This document shows positions 44,973 through 55,865 of a stretch of 64,000 bases of DNA, piece by piece. The translations under genes were made by a program, and so were the position numbers. Under the pieces are notes generated by a model. The model did no database searches. It had not been told where the DNA came from and worked only from the letters and a program-made list of their open reading frames with translations. How positions within the stretch are numbered: position 1 is the first letter of the stretch; every line of letters begins with the position of its first letter. Source of the DNA: Ligustrum vulgare (taxonomy: Eukaryota > Streptophyta > Magnoliopsida > Lamiales > Oleaceae); assembly GCA_963555705.1 (NCBI GenBank), contig OY743180.1, positions 30,970,129 through 31,034,128 of the forward strand. Reading direction: 5' to 3'.

Positions 44973-45828
44973 ACACTCGTTGATTGAAACCCCTTACACT
45001 AAAGATGTAAAATTAAAAACTTCAGATTTTCAATCCATCAATGCATACTCAATCTAACCTTCTCACCCCAAACTGCTTCTTAAGCAGTTTGATTTTCCAT
45101 TTCAGGTCGAGATCTAAATTTCTAAAGGTTTGGGATTTTACAGTAGTTCTATGTTCAAAGTGCACAAGTTTACCCCACAAATATCAAGAATCTCCTTACA
45201 TAAGTCATTATTTGAAATTGGCTATGTGCTTCAATTTGATTAAAGTCTTACATAGATGAATGTTTAAGAAAAATTTTGTTCACATGTTGTCCAATTTTCT
45301 AACTAAAGCACAAAATTCAAATCAAATCATGTCATAAGCAATAAATAAGTCAGCAAAAATTTTCAAATTCTCCACTTTTTATGACTTTTTTTCAAATTTT
45401 TCAATTTTTTTGAATTTTCTACCCAAAATCGAATGAATGTGTATATGAAAGCACATGAATGAGATTCTCACCCCCAAACTAGAATCATACATTGTCCTCA
45501 ATGTATTCAAAACAAATAAAGAAAATAAACACAGAAAGAACAAAGAGGGTTAATGTACTTCCCGGGTTTGGAGAGTTGGTGTTCCCATTTTTGAAATTTT
45601 GACTTGAATGTTTTGTTAGATGAAATGACCCCTTACTTCAATTTTCATGTTTGTCGTGCATTGTCCCACGATGATATGTTCCTTGCAAATAAACATTAAT
45701 GATCATTAGAAATATAATTATCTCATAGGAACTAAAGAAAATCACCACAACACATCCAAACTAGGACTTAGAAAAATTTTGAAATTTCTGAAAAGTGGTC
45801 GACCACTGATTTTCAATCCTTGACATCG
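44973..45828 (-). repeat. E 3' noncoding part with three hairpin plus polypurine modules
   Basis: On the minus strand: module a is agtggtcgaccact (near 45796-45809), then tagtttggatgtg (about 45747-45759). Module b is atacattgaggacaatgtat (about 45486-45505), then agtttgggggtg (45469-45480). Module c is an aaactgcttaagaagcagttt hairpin joined to ggggtg (45063-45090). The splice acceptor tttgcaag|gaac (AG at 45683-45682) lies between a and b. No PPT is present next to the LTR. Confidence 0.7.
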
Positions 45829-46559
45829 TGATGTGTTTCGGACCCTCGACAATCAGAGTCATAGCAGGCTTGACGGAAAAAAGTTAAATATTCAAGCCAA
45901 ATAAAAATGCAATCCAGTCAACCATGTCGGAATTAGATGCATAATATGTGTTTTTCGAGTAGAAATGGGCTACTAAGCAAAACTCATGGGCTAAAGCCCT
46001 TGAGCCGACTGATTTTATGGCCAAATTCCATCATTTGGGGCTTCAAAATAGTAAGTCAATTATGCAGACGGAAATTAGGGTTTTTGCGTATTTTTAGGTT
46101 AAATTTTGTTTTTAATTATTTTTTTTGCCTATTTTAGAATTTTAGTTTAATTAGAATTCTATTTTGAGTCAATTAGCGGCTAGGTTATTTTACTTATTTA
46201 TATTCTTTCCATTCATTGTAATTCAGACTTTGAGACTTTGATTTTGATATAAACAGTTTTTATTGAGGATTTAATAAAAGTTATAAGTGAATTCCTATGT
46301 TTTTCGAACTCATCAAGAATATTTCTTATAGCGTTCAAATACCGAACTTATCAAATATTTCCATTGAATATTTGTGGCGTTCAAAACCAGAAACTTATCA
46401 AGGAGATTGGGCAATTCCTTGTGGCATTTCGAAAGTCGTGGTTCTTTATTCTGCATCGTCGAGCCATCGCGTCGTGAATATCGGGTCATGATTCATCCGT
46501 CCAACCACAACCTGAGTTCGAAACTTTCCGGCGTTTCTTCCGCGCTTCGAACCTCATCA
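45829..46559 (+). repeat. G 5' LTR
   Basis: tgatgtgtttcgg ... acctcatca; pairs with 48139-48868 with few differences by eye. Confidence 0.95.
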
Positions 46560-46561
46560 TC

Positions 46562-46574
46562 TGGTACCAGAGCT
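46562..46574 (+). other. G primer-binding site (initiator tRNA-Met type)
   Basis: tggtaccagagct, one change from the common tggtatcagagc complement of tRNA-iMet, 2 bp after the LTR. Confidence 0.85.
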
Positions 46575-47030
46575 GAACTCTAAATTCTGGTTTTTCTATC
46601 CAGTTTAATTTTTATGTTTACCATCGAGTCTCATAAAAATCATCCATATCTTGTTGAGTGTTTTGCTTTTAGTTTTTTTTTTTTGTGTTCTTCTTGAGTT
46701 TGTTGAGTCTTTAATCCAGAAAATCGTTCCAACAAAATTCAAAAGTGTTTATTTTATTTAATTCTTATCCAAATCATGTACCGTTTGTTTTGTTGCGTTC
46801 GTATAGAATTTTCGGATTTATTAAAAAAAATTATATTTTTTATTTTTTTATTTAATTCAGAAAATTCATTATTAAAAAAAAAAATGAGTTATTCCAAATT
46901 CAAGAACCACTTTCTTGAGTTTCTTTAAAATTCTTGATATTCATTTCCTTCCAAGTCAATAAAATTCGTTATTGCTATTTAATGTCTAAATCCTCTTCAT
47001 TCTTGAATTTTTTTTAACGCCACATAAGGA
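46575..47030 (+). other. G leader, no gene seen
   Basis: A+T-rich, with several poly-A or poly-T tracts. Gag would be expected here in a complete element; no gag motif is visible. Confidence 0.6.
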
Positions 47031-48092
47031 ATGGATTATGATCCGGGCTCTTTATTCCAAACTAGGTGTTATGTGGATCATAAGAGGTGTAGTTTGGCGA
47101 TTGATGGAAAGTGTTTTACTAATTTTATTAGTAGCACCGTGGTTGAAAATTTTGAATTGCCCCTAGAACCACACTATAAACCTTATAGGATGTCGTGGAT
47201 GAGAGAGTTTGGGAATTTCAAAGTAACCAAACAAGTTCTAGTGCCTATCACCCAGGGAATGTACAGTGAGGATGTATGGTGTGATGTAGTGCCATTGAAA
47301 TCTTATCATATTTTATCAAGAAAACATTCGAGGCGTAAGATGGATGTTGTTTATGATAAGAGTACGCACATATAAAAATTCCTTAAGAAAGGGAAAACAT
47401 GCGCACTATATGGGTTGACATTAGAGGAAGCACTAGAATGTTCACGGAGGGTAAGGAAGGAGAGTGAAAAGTGGTGTGATAGGAGGCATCGCGGGGATAA
47501 GGATATTGAAAAGAATGAGGGAGAGTTGAAATTAAAAACAAATAAACAAACTCCAAAATTTGATGAGGAGAAGGTGGAATTGGGAGTTGAGGTTGAAGTT
47601 CAAGATTTGAGCGTTGAATTGGAAGATCCGCATTTGGATAGTGATGAGGTAGTGTGTGAACATGGTGATACGAATGTGGAGGTAGAAGATGTGGTTGAAT
47701 TTGAAAGAAAAAAAATTGAAGAGGTGGATGAGCTACAAAATCTTGAGTTAGAGGAAGTAACCGAGCTTGAGGGGGGCGAGCAAGAAGTTGCAAAAGGAGA
47801 ACGAGGTGAAGAGAAGGGCCTCGTTGTTCAAAAGGTGGAATTGACGGTGATAATTCATGAATACAAGGATCCATACCTTGTACCTCATGAACCTAACATT
47901 TCCCTCCCCGCTTTATTTAATTTTGTCTTGCAGGTTAATGGTACCTGGAAATTTGGGCAACACCAGCAATGTCCAAAGGTGTTTCAACTTCAAGTCATTC
48001 ACGTGACCCCCATTGCAGATTATATTTGGTTGATCATGTGCAATGACAGGAGAAAATTTCCTTTTGATCCAGGAGGTGAAGTGAAACAATAG
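47031..48092 (+). pseudogene. G protease-like region fused to an acidic tail, one in-frame TAA
   Basis: Residues 1-114 (47031-47375) have the plant gypsy protease pattern: LFQTRCYVDHKRCSLAIDGKC, FTNFIS, KQVLVPI and DVVPL. The catalytic Asp is in AIDGK. A TAA at 47373-47375 interrupts; reading continues in the same frame through LKKGKTCALYGLTLEEALE into a strongly glutamate-rich segment (for example VELGVEVEVQDLSVELED) and ends with DPYLVPHEPNISLPALF and a C-terminus at 48092. RT should follow the protease and is absent. The acidic tail was not recognised. 47031 is the first ATG of the frame. Confidence 0.75.
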
Positions 48093-48124
48093 GAACAAAG
48101 CTATGATTCGAGACGAATCATCCT

Positions 48125-48138
48125 AAAGAAGGAGGGTA
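48125..48138 (+). other. G polypurine tract
   Basis: aaagaaggagggta directly precedes the 3' LTR. Confidence 0.85.
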
Positions 48139-48868
48139 TGATGTGTTCCGAACCCTCGACAATCAGAGTCATAGCAGGCTTGACGGAAAAAGTTAAATAT
48201 TCAAGCCAAATAAAAGTGCAATCCAGTCAACCATGTCGGAATTATATGCATAATATGTGTTTTTCAAGTAGAAATGAGCCACTAAGCAAAAATTATGGGC
48301 ATAGGCCCTTAAGCCGACTGATTTTATGGCCAAATTCCATCATTTGGGGTTTCAAAACAGCAAGTCAATTATACAGACGGAAATTAGGGTTTTTGCGTAT
48401 TTTTAGGTTAAATTTTGTTTTTAATTATTTTTTTGCCTATTTTAGAATTTTAGTCTAATTAGAATTCTATTTTGAGTCAATTAGCGGCTAGGTTATTTTA
48501 CTTATTTATATTCCTTTCCATTCATTGTAATTCAGACTTTGAGACTTTGATTTTGATATAAACAGTTTTTATTGAGGATTCAATAAAAGTTATAGGTGGA
48601 TTCCTATGTTTTTCGAACTCATCAAGAATATTTCTTGTGGCGTTTAAATACCGAACTTATCAAATATTTCCATTGAATATTTGTGGCGTTGAAAACCAGA
48701 AACTTATCAAGGAGATTGGGCAATTCTTTGTGGCGTTTTGAAAGTCGTGGTTCTTTATTCCGCATCGTCGAGCCATCGCGTCGTGAATATCGGGTCATGA
48801 TTCATCCGTCCAACCACAACCTGAGTTAGGAACTTTCCGGCGTTTCTTCCGCGCTTCGAATCTCATCA
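48139..48868 (+). repeat. G 3' LTR
   Basis: tgatgtgttccg ... atctcatca; TSD catcg follows at 48869-48873. Confidence 0.95.
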
Positions 48869-48873
48869 CATCG

Positions 48874-49984
48874 CCTCGAAAATGTGAAAATTTCACGAGA
48901 TATGTCCAAGGCATATGAAAGTACATAACTTGGTCTACAACATATCAAAAATTCAGCAAATTTGGAGTTCATTTGGGTCATGAAAGGATGTGACAAAGTG
49001 GGTGACATGAAGCTGAAATTGGTGCAGTGGTGGTGTGATGGCCTTGCAATGAAGTGCTATGAAATGTAAAGATGTTCTTGTTGAGTTCTAAGCCTTAAAT
49101 CTATGTAAACAATGAATGGATGATGTACAAATAATGTATAACATATAATGAAGGTGATCATCCAAAAAGAATTGCAAAATCTCAACAAAACACTCATTGT
49201 GACATTTTATCGAACACCTAGCATGCATACAAAGAAATTAATGAATTCATAGAGTTGGAGACTTGAATTAAGCCAAAAAATTTCACCTAATAAGCACAAT
49301 TCAATACCCCAAGTTCTAGCCTAAGCATATCACTATCAATCCACAATATTCAATTTCCACAAAAAATTGAAGAACACAAGAATTATGCATAATCTTGGAA
49401 ATTGGTGAAAAATTCTTACCTTTGGATGATTTTGATGCAATGCAAGGTATGATTTTGAGTTATAATGGTGTGCAAACTTAGGGGAACAGTTGGGGATTCA
49501 GTTTCGGGCGATTTGGGGGAGGAGAAAACGGGTTTGAAGTGGTTAAAATGAAAGTTTTGGCATAATATATACAAACTTCCGGTTCTGTCCATTTAATAAC
49601 CGCGCGACCGCACGGTTATCACACCGTGCGACCGCACAGTGTTAAAGGCAGTGACTCAAAATTTTTCAAAATTTGAGTTTTGGACCCCGTTTTCGACCCC
49701 TAAATGCTTTCAAATGCATGTAACCAACTTCTAAACAATATGTTCATGTCCTAAGCTAGGTGATCAAGTGGAAGATTGTGATAAAAAGCTACAAAACAAA
49801 TAGAAAACAAATAAATCCTAAAGATGCTAAAACATGCAAGAATAGGTGTAATGAAGTTTTCAATGACACTAACATGTCAAAATATGAATTCTAAGCATGC
49901 AAGTGATCCTAAAATGCAGTGTATAGCATTAAAACAATAATAAAGAAAATAGATAAAACAAATAAAGAAAAAGGGGTTTGAGAA
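48874..49984 (-). other. E noncoding region with internal promoter-like block
   Basis: On the minus strand, two palindromes of the ccgtgcg.ccgcacgg type (49640-49622 and 49620-49598) lie upstream of tatatatta (49572-49563). The leader exon then runs to the donor at 49419, and intron sequence continues to G. No ORF supported. The palindromes match those in E's LTR. Confidence 0.6.
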
Positions 49985-50002
49985 GTTGGGTTGCCTCCCA
50001 AC
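49985..50002 (-). other. Conserved post-coding hairpin, E copy
   Basis: gttgggttgcctcccaac, the reverse complement of the N copy, about 45 nt after E's KPP-stop. Confidence 0.75.
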
Positions 50003-50046
50003 AAGCGTTTCATTTAAAGTCTAGAGCTAGACTTTTTGACAAACTC

Positions 50047-50754
50047 TCAAGGTGGCTTTAGATTAGATGGTGTAGCCTCATCATCTGCCCTTACCTTGTA
50101 TTCATACCTCTCCCAGTATGCCAATTCCAACTCGACATCTATCCTGGAGCAATTTTCTAGTTCTGGTTCATGGACATCAAATTGCATCATTGTGAAAGTC
50201 ACTTCTTGATTTTCAGCCCGCAGCACTACATCTCCTATTTCTACATCAATTAATGCTCGTGCAGTGGCTAGGAATGGACGACCAAGTATCAAAGGAAAAT
50301 TTTCATCTTCCTCCATATCTAAGATGATAAAGTCCGCTGGGAATATGAATTTGTGAACTTTCACCAATACATCCTCCACAACTCCATATGGGTGACAGAT
50401 TGATCAATCAACCAGTTGCAATCTGATATTGCTTTCCTTTGGTTCACCCAGTCCCAATTTCTTGTATAAAGACAGGGGCATCAGATTTATACTTGCACCT
50501 AGGTCACATAGGACCTTGTTGAATTTTAAATCACCTATAATGCAAGGTATTGAAAAGCTCCCTGGGTCTTTGAGCTTAGGTGACAGCTTGTTTTGCAGGA
50601 TTGCGATGCATTCTTCATTCAAAGTGACCTCCTCAAGTTCTTCAAGCTTTTTCTTGCTAGGCATCATCTTTTTTAGCAGCTTGGCGTAACTTGGGATCTG
50701 TGTGATGGCTTCCAAGAAAGGAATATTTATGTGCAGTTTTCTAAGCATATTCAC
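50047..50754 (-). pseudogene. E protease region and KPP-stop C-terminus
   Basis: The minus-strand frame begins with gag's KLHINIPFLEAITQIPSYAK, then DPGSFSIPC and the protease site CDLGASINLMPLSLYKKLGLG. A TGA at 50406-50404 follows LQLVD. Reading continues in the same frame with VEDVLVKVHKFIFPADFIILDMEED and LILGRPFLATARALIDV. It ends NLKPP-stop at 50047. No RT follows. Confidence 0.88.
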
Positions 50755-52378
50755 AAACTTGTTAAACTGCTTATCCTCTCTTGTTTTCTTCAGCCTTTGT
50801 GGAAATGGAATAGGAGACTCGTAAGGCTTTATTTTGATTTCACCTCATGGTCATCTTCCCTTTCAGCCATCTTCTCAACATTATCCACAACTTTTTCAGG
50901 AACTCCAGCTGGCTTTTTAGCATGAATCTCAGGAAGTTGCACACCACTACGCGTAGTGATAGCATTTATCTTATGTTGCACTACATTTATAGCCATTAGT
51001 TGTTCCTTTGGGTTTACCTCAGTATTTGCAGGTAATGTGCCCGGAGCTCTAGCTGTGATCAACTGTGCTATCTGTCCCACTTGAGTCTCCAGATTTTTGA
51101 TTGAAGCCTGTTGATTTTGAATGGTGGTTTCAGTTTTTCTCATAAACTGATCTGTTCTAGACATGAACTGTTTTGTCCTTTCCACAAACTTCCCAAGCAT
51201 TTCTTCCAATGCAGGCTTTCTCTCTTCAGTGTTGAGATTAGGCGCAATGTGTCCATTAGAGTGATATTTCCAAGAAAAGTTAGGATGATTGCGCCATCCT
51301 GATTGTAAGTATTTGAGTATGGATTATTCTGGCATTGACCTCCTTGTAAATAGTCAACTTGCTCCAATGGACAAGCCAGAATAGGGCAGTCTGTAGTGGC
51401 GTGGTTTGTACCACACTCTTCACAAGTCATTTTAGTACTTTTTGATGAATGACTCACCAGTGTTATGCCCTCCACTTTCGCAGCCAAAGAGTCTATTTTT
51501 GCTGATATGGCAGTGTAAGCACCGACTTCATAGATTCCTGATGCCTTCTTTGGAACAACCCTGTTTGATCCCCACATGGCATTTATATTTGCTATCCTCT
51601 CGAAGAGCTCCAATGCCTGCCCGATGCTCTTTGTGCCTAAAGCACCATTTGATGAGGAATCAACCATGTTTTTAAAATGTGGAAGTAGTCCTTCATAGAA
51701 GTACTTCACTTGATCACCTTGTTTGATCAAATGGTTTGGACACTTCCTCAGCATGCCCTTAAATCTGTTCCATGCATCATCAAAGGATTCAGAATCTTGT
51801 TGCTGAAACATGGTGATGTCATATCTCAGTTTGGCAACCTTAGCTGGAGGCATGAATTTGCTGCAAAACTTTTGGACCAAGTCGTTCCAAGTGGTTATAC
51901 TCGCAGCTAGGCAAGAATCCAACCACTCAACAGCCTTATCTCTTAGAGTGTAAGGGAATAACCTGAGTTTGATAGCATCATCAGATACGCCCTGATATTG
52001 AAAGTGTTGGCACATGTCTAAAAATTTAGAAACATGTGTGTGCGGGTTTTCATCAGGTCTCCCATGAAATTGATGTCCGTTTTGGAACATGCTGATGACA
52101 TTGGTTTTTAATTGGAAGTTTGCCTGTTCAAATGGTGGATAGACTATGCTGGATTGACTTTGAACCACCTGAGGTGTCATGAAGTCATCCACCAACATGT
52201 CATCTTCATTTATTGGATCAGCGGCGGGTAATCTCAAATTGTTGTTTGCCATTTGATTTTCTTTTTGGTTTTTAGATTTATCTAATTCCCTAAGTTCTCT
52301 TAACCTACGGTGTAATGTACGTTCTATTTCCGGGTCAGCTTCGAAGAGATTCCCTTTTTTCGAACGTAGCATACACAA
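50755..52378 (-). pseudogene. E gag, nearly full length
   Basis: The 412-codon frame (52378-51140) starts MCMLRSKKGN. It has a charged N-terminal region (ADPEIERTLHRRLREL), the capsid region NFQLKTNVI and FPYTLRDKAVEWLDS, ASITTWNDLVQKFCSKF, ESFDDAWNRFKGMLRKCPNH and QVKYFYEGLLPHF, and a zinc knuckle CEECGTNHATTDC near 51420-51385. A frameshift after NPYSNTYNQ (about 51300) moves reading to the 51209-50829 frame (QASIKNLETQVGQIAQL, INAITTRSGVQLPEIHAKKPAG). A further shift near 50829 leads into the protease frame. It is the best-preserved gag in the window, and its protein could be a trans partner for other family members if the shifts are recent. Confidence 0.92.
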
Positions 52379-52526
52379 CTAAAAGAAAGGAAACAAGTAA
52401 CTAACTAAAACAAAGAAATTAAAATCCTAAAAATTAAAAAAATAAAAGTAAAAAATAAAATTAAAATTAAAACAAGTAAAAAGCCCGAATTAGTGAAAGT
52501 AATCTAAAAATAAATTTAAGTAACAA

Positions 52527-52544
52527 TCCCCGGCAACGGCACCA
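52527..52544 (-). other. E primer-binding site (tRNA-Asp type)
   Basis: The minus strand reads tggtgccgttgccgggga, one change from the plant tRNA-Asp complement. Confidence 0.92.
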
Positions 52545-52550
52545 AAAACT

Positions 52551-53953
52551 TGTTCGCGCTCCGCAAGTGCACGGGTCGCGCAAGTAATAAAGTGGACGTG
52601 AGTCCAAGTATCGATCCCACAGAGATTGTGTTAAATTGTATTTTAGATTACTACCTTAACCGGAACTAGAGATTTGTTTTGATTTGAGAATTTTGATTTT
52701 GAAGACTAAAATAAAGATTAAACTAAAAAATTGACAAATTTGATTTTAAACGAATGAAAATAAATGTGTTAGAATTATGAATCCATTTTGACTCTATCAT
52801 CCATATCTTAACCAAATTATTTAAATACAATTCACGGGTTTTGAAAATTCATATTCCTAATGTTGTTAAAACTCCCTTTCGGACAAGCAATAATGCCTAT
52901 TCCTACACACTACCCAACTATATTTCTATATTGAATACGAATGTGCAAGAAAGCATTAAAAGAATTATGAACATTATAGCAGATAACACAAAGCATAGGG
53001 GTATATTTCTATCCCCTATCGGACTTTGTGGCAATCAAAACAAGTCTAATGAAATCCTAATCTTTTGAACTTAAGAAATCACAACCTAAAATCATACAAC
53101 TAGTGATCAAGTAATTGCATGATAGAAAAAGCATAATTCAATTGCTCAAAATCATGAATTGCATAAATTAAATAATAGATTAAAATATGGAGTCAAGAAA
53201 TCAAAACTTCATCACAATTCCAACACAATTAACCTAGCCTATAAACATAATAGAAAATAAATAACAAGAGATATGAAAAGATGTAACCCAATTCATCTCC
53301 TTGCAATTATATCTTCAATCTTGATCTTGGCGTGGTTTGGATCCCTCGGTACTTCGACAGCGTTTTGGCATGAATTTAGCAAGTTGGGACCCTTTCTCGA
53401 GCCTTAGGTCTGGTATTTATAGATTTTTCGAGAATTAGGTTAATTGAGGAGAAAACTGCTGAATTCCGCGCAAAAAGCCCAGCTGCGGCCCAGTCGGATA
53501 ACCGTGCGGCCGCATGGTTCAAAAATGCGCGATCGCATGACTCTGCAGGTAAACTTCAGTCGTTGAATTTTTTGACTGTGCGACCGCACGGTATTACGGT
53601 TTAAGGTAATTTCTGACTTTTAAATGTTACAAGTTGGTCCCTGTCTTTTAATTGCACAGCAAGTCCTCCAACTTTTGATTGTTGCAATTTAGCCCCTGAA
53701 CTTCTGATTTCTTCCAAATTCGATTTTTTCTTCAAATTAGCTATTTGATTGACTGCATCAATTCTTGATTTGCTCACTTTGACACTTTTTACATCCAATT
53801 GCTCAATTTTAGCTTCAATTCCTTTGTTTTCTCGACTTTGAGATTATTTCTGAAATGTAAACAAATAACACAAAATAAATAGCAAATATTTTTAAACAAA
53901 CACATAAAATCCTACTTTTAGGATAGAAATAAGTGTATAAAATACACTTATCA
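52551..53953 (-). repeat. E 5' LTR
   Basis: Pairs with 43565-44972. Its promoter block lies at 53414-53592: tatttata 53414-53421 and palindromes near 53501-53520, 53526-53537 and 53575-53592. Confidence 0.95.
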
Positions 53954-53958
53954 TTAAC

Positions 53959-55465
53959 TTCGAAATGAAGCATTTATTTATTCTTTTGCCACTCATGTCC
54001 ATCATTTGCCACCACTTCCGAAGTCTGCAAAAATTGTTAATAATGGAGTTTAAACTCATTAAAAAGTAATTAACTCTAAACTATGATAATTACACATAAA
54101 CATGCAAATCATGCTAAACATGACATCATATCATATATCACGTAAGTGCGTAAAAGTAGCTTCGTCTCATCTCAACATGCAATAATGCAAGTAAGTTATA
54201 GCGCATCTCAATTCATATAAGATATAAGTGCGGAAATGTAGCCTCGTCTCGTCTCAAAATCCAATAATGCATGTAAGTTATAGCACATATAACATCAATA
54301 CTTCATCTCGTCTCAATTCATATTAACATGTGAATAAATCACATCATTTCACATACACATCATAACTAAAATCAATTATTAAGAATGAGTCTACCTCAAA
54401 TTCTAATGAGTTCGAGTCGAGCAGGGAAATGACAAAATTCTCAATCTCTCGGTTACACAACAGAGAGATGAGAGAGGACATGCGATAGGCGACTCCGCGT
54501 TGCCCATCTCCGATTCGGCGCCCCTGCAGGTGCCAACTTGGAAATTGACCTGCGGTATCATCGCCGTCACATGGCGGTGATGAGGTAGGTGGAGAGGTGA
54601 AGGATGGAAGGAAAATTGGGCAAAGATTTTGGTTCTAGACCTATGTTCGGGTTTGGGAAAATTTCAGCCAAAATGAGGTCGAAAGAATTGAGGTTCAAGG
54701 TAAGTGTTTGGGTTACTTATTTCTGGGTTTTTGGTGTTATTTGAATGGGAAGCTGCGAATTTCGGATGTGAGTTGAAGTTTGGGTTTATTTTCTTGGATT
54801 TGGTGGTGGCGGGTTTGGTGGTTTCCGATGGGGATGGTTGTGAAATGGTGGTAGTTTGAATTTCAGTGGTTGAAGTTTCGTCCTCGGCAGTGCTATTGGT
54901 GTGAATTCAGATTGAAGTAGTTTCAGGAGTGGTATTTTGCTCAAATGTGGGTGGTGACCGGAGATGAGGTGCTTGGAACGACTATGGTGATGTTTTTCAT
55001 AGAAGTTGTGATGGTATGAATTGAAATGGTACTTGGTCGATTTTTTTTTCTTTGGATTGTTGGCAGAGAACAGGGAAATACTTACCCAAAAGTTGCAGCG
55101 TTTGTGTAAGGGAAAAGATTGGGAAGATAGAAATGATTTATAGATGGTGAAGTTGAAGACATGTAACTCCTGTGTGTTGATGATGGAGTTAATTTTTCAT
55201 TGAATGGCCATAAATTTTTTTTGAACGTTTGTAAGAATTTGATGAATTGCTAGGAGTTATGATTTGAAATTATTAAATTTAGAAATGGGGTCATTGGATA
55301 AAAATTTAGATTAAAGATGATCAATAATTTGGACTCAAAATATATCAAATTTGAAAAAACAAAAAATAATGATTTTGGACAACATTAAAATTGCAAATTG
55401 CACTTAGGATTTAACTAATTTTTAATGTCCCCCCTTTTTTTTTATAAAATTTCTCGATCGCTAAA
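53959..55465 (+). mobile_element. Solo-LTR-like unit SL2, right part
   Basis: It continues 43361-43564 after the E insertion and ends ctcgatcgctaaa, followed by gttat (55466-55470). It contains repeated cgtctcatctca-type segments (54160-54320), shared with SL1, and a GT-rich stretch (54650-55000). No coding region. Confidence 0.7.
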
Positions 55466-55785
55466 GTTATTCAAAAGTTGGCCATAAATTTGCATAGATT
55501 AAAAGAACGATTTAATTACTAAAACCCATGAATTATATAAATAAAAAGTTAAAACATAAAGTCAATAAATTAAAGCTTCATCATCACAACATCCAATACT
55601 AAACATTTAGTCTAGATACATGAATAAAAATAAATTACAAGATAAATGAAAAGAGGTCACCCCATTCATCTCCTTGCTCTTGTATCTTCAATCTTGTTTT
55701 AGGCTTCGCGTGGATCCCTCAATAATTGAACATCAACTTGCATGAAAACTAACAAGTTGGGAACCCCTAAGTCATGCAAGACAAC

Positions 55786-55865
<80 letters not shown>

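Larger units (their letters stand above)
45829..48868 (+). mobile_element. Element G: short non-autonomous gypsy element
   Basis: LTRs of 731 and 730 bp (45829-46559 and 48139-48868) are flanked by perfect TSD catcg (45824-45828 and 48869-48873). An initiator-Met-type primer site follows the 5' LTR, and the PPT-like aaagaaggagggta precedes the 3' LTR. The 1.58-kb interior codes only for a protease-like and acidic protein. There is no gag, RT or integrase, so it needs help in trans. Confidence 0.95.
45682..49419 (-). other. Probable intron of E's internal unit, interrupted by G
   Basis: Donor aaag|gtaaga (GT at 49419-49418) and acceptor tttgcaag (AG at 45683-45682). After removing G and one TSD copy (3045 bp) the length is about 693 nt, close to N (684) and D (667). 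Confidence 0.55.
43565..53953 (-). mobile_element. Element E: non-autonomous Athila-like element
   Basis: Near-identical LTRs at 43565-44972 and 52551-53953 are flanked by perfect TSD ttaac (43560-43564 and 53954-53958). On the minus strand: primer site, a long gag, protease, KPP-stop, conserved hairpin, internal promoter-like block, split intron (interrupted by G), modules b and c, then the 3' LTR. RT, RNase H and integrase are absent. The last 0.95 kb before the 3' LTR, including the PPT, is missing with a junction exactly at the LTR edge. Confidence 0.95.

Noticed and set aside
47383..47874. 163-codon minus-strand frame opposite G's acidic region
   Set aside because: Mirror of the plus-strand GA-rich coding sequence; composition Pro/His/Leu-rich with no motif.
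53959..55465. SL2 as a new protein-coding region because of its GT donor-like ggttcaaggtaagt
   Set aside because: The same block occurs in SL1 and no open frame or matching acceptor was found; kept as LTR-like sequence.
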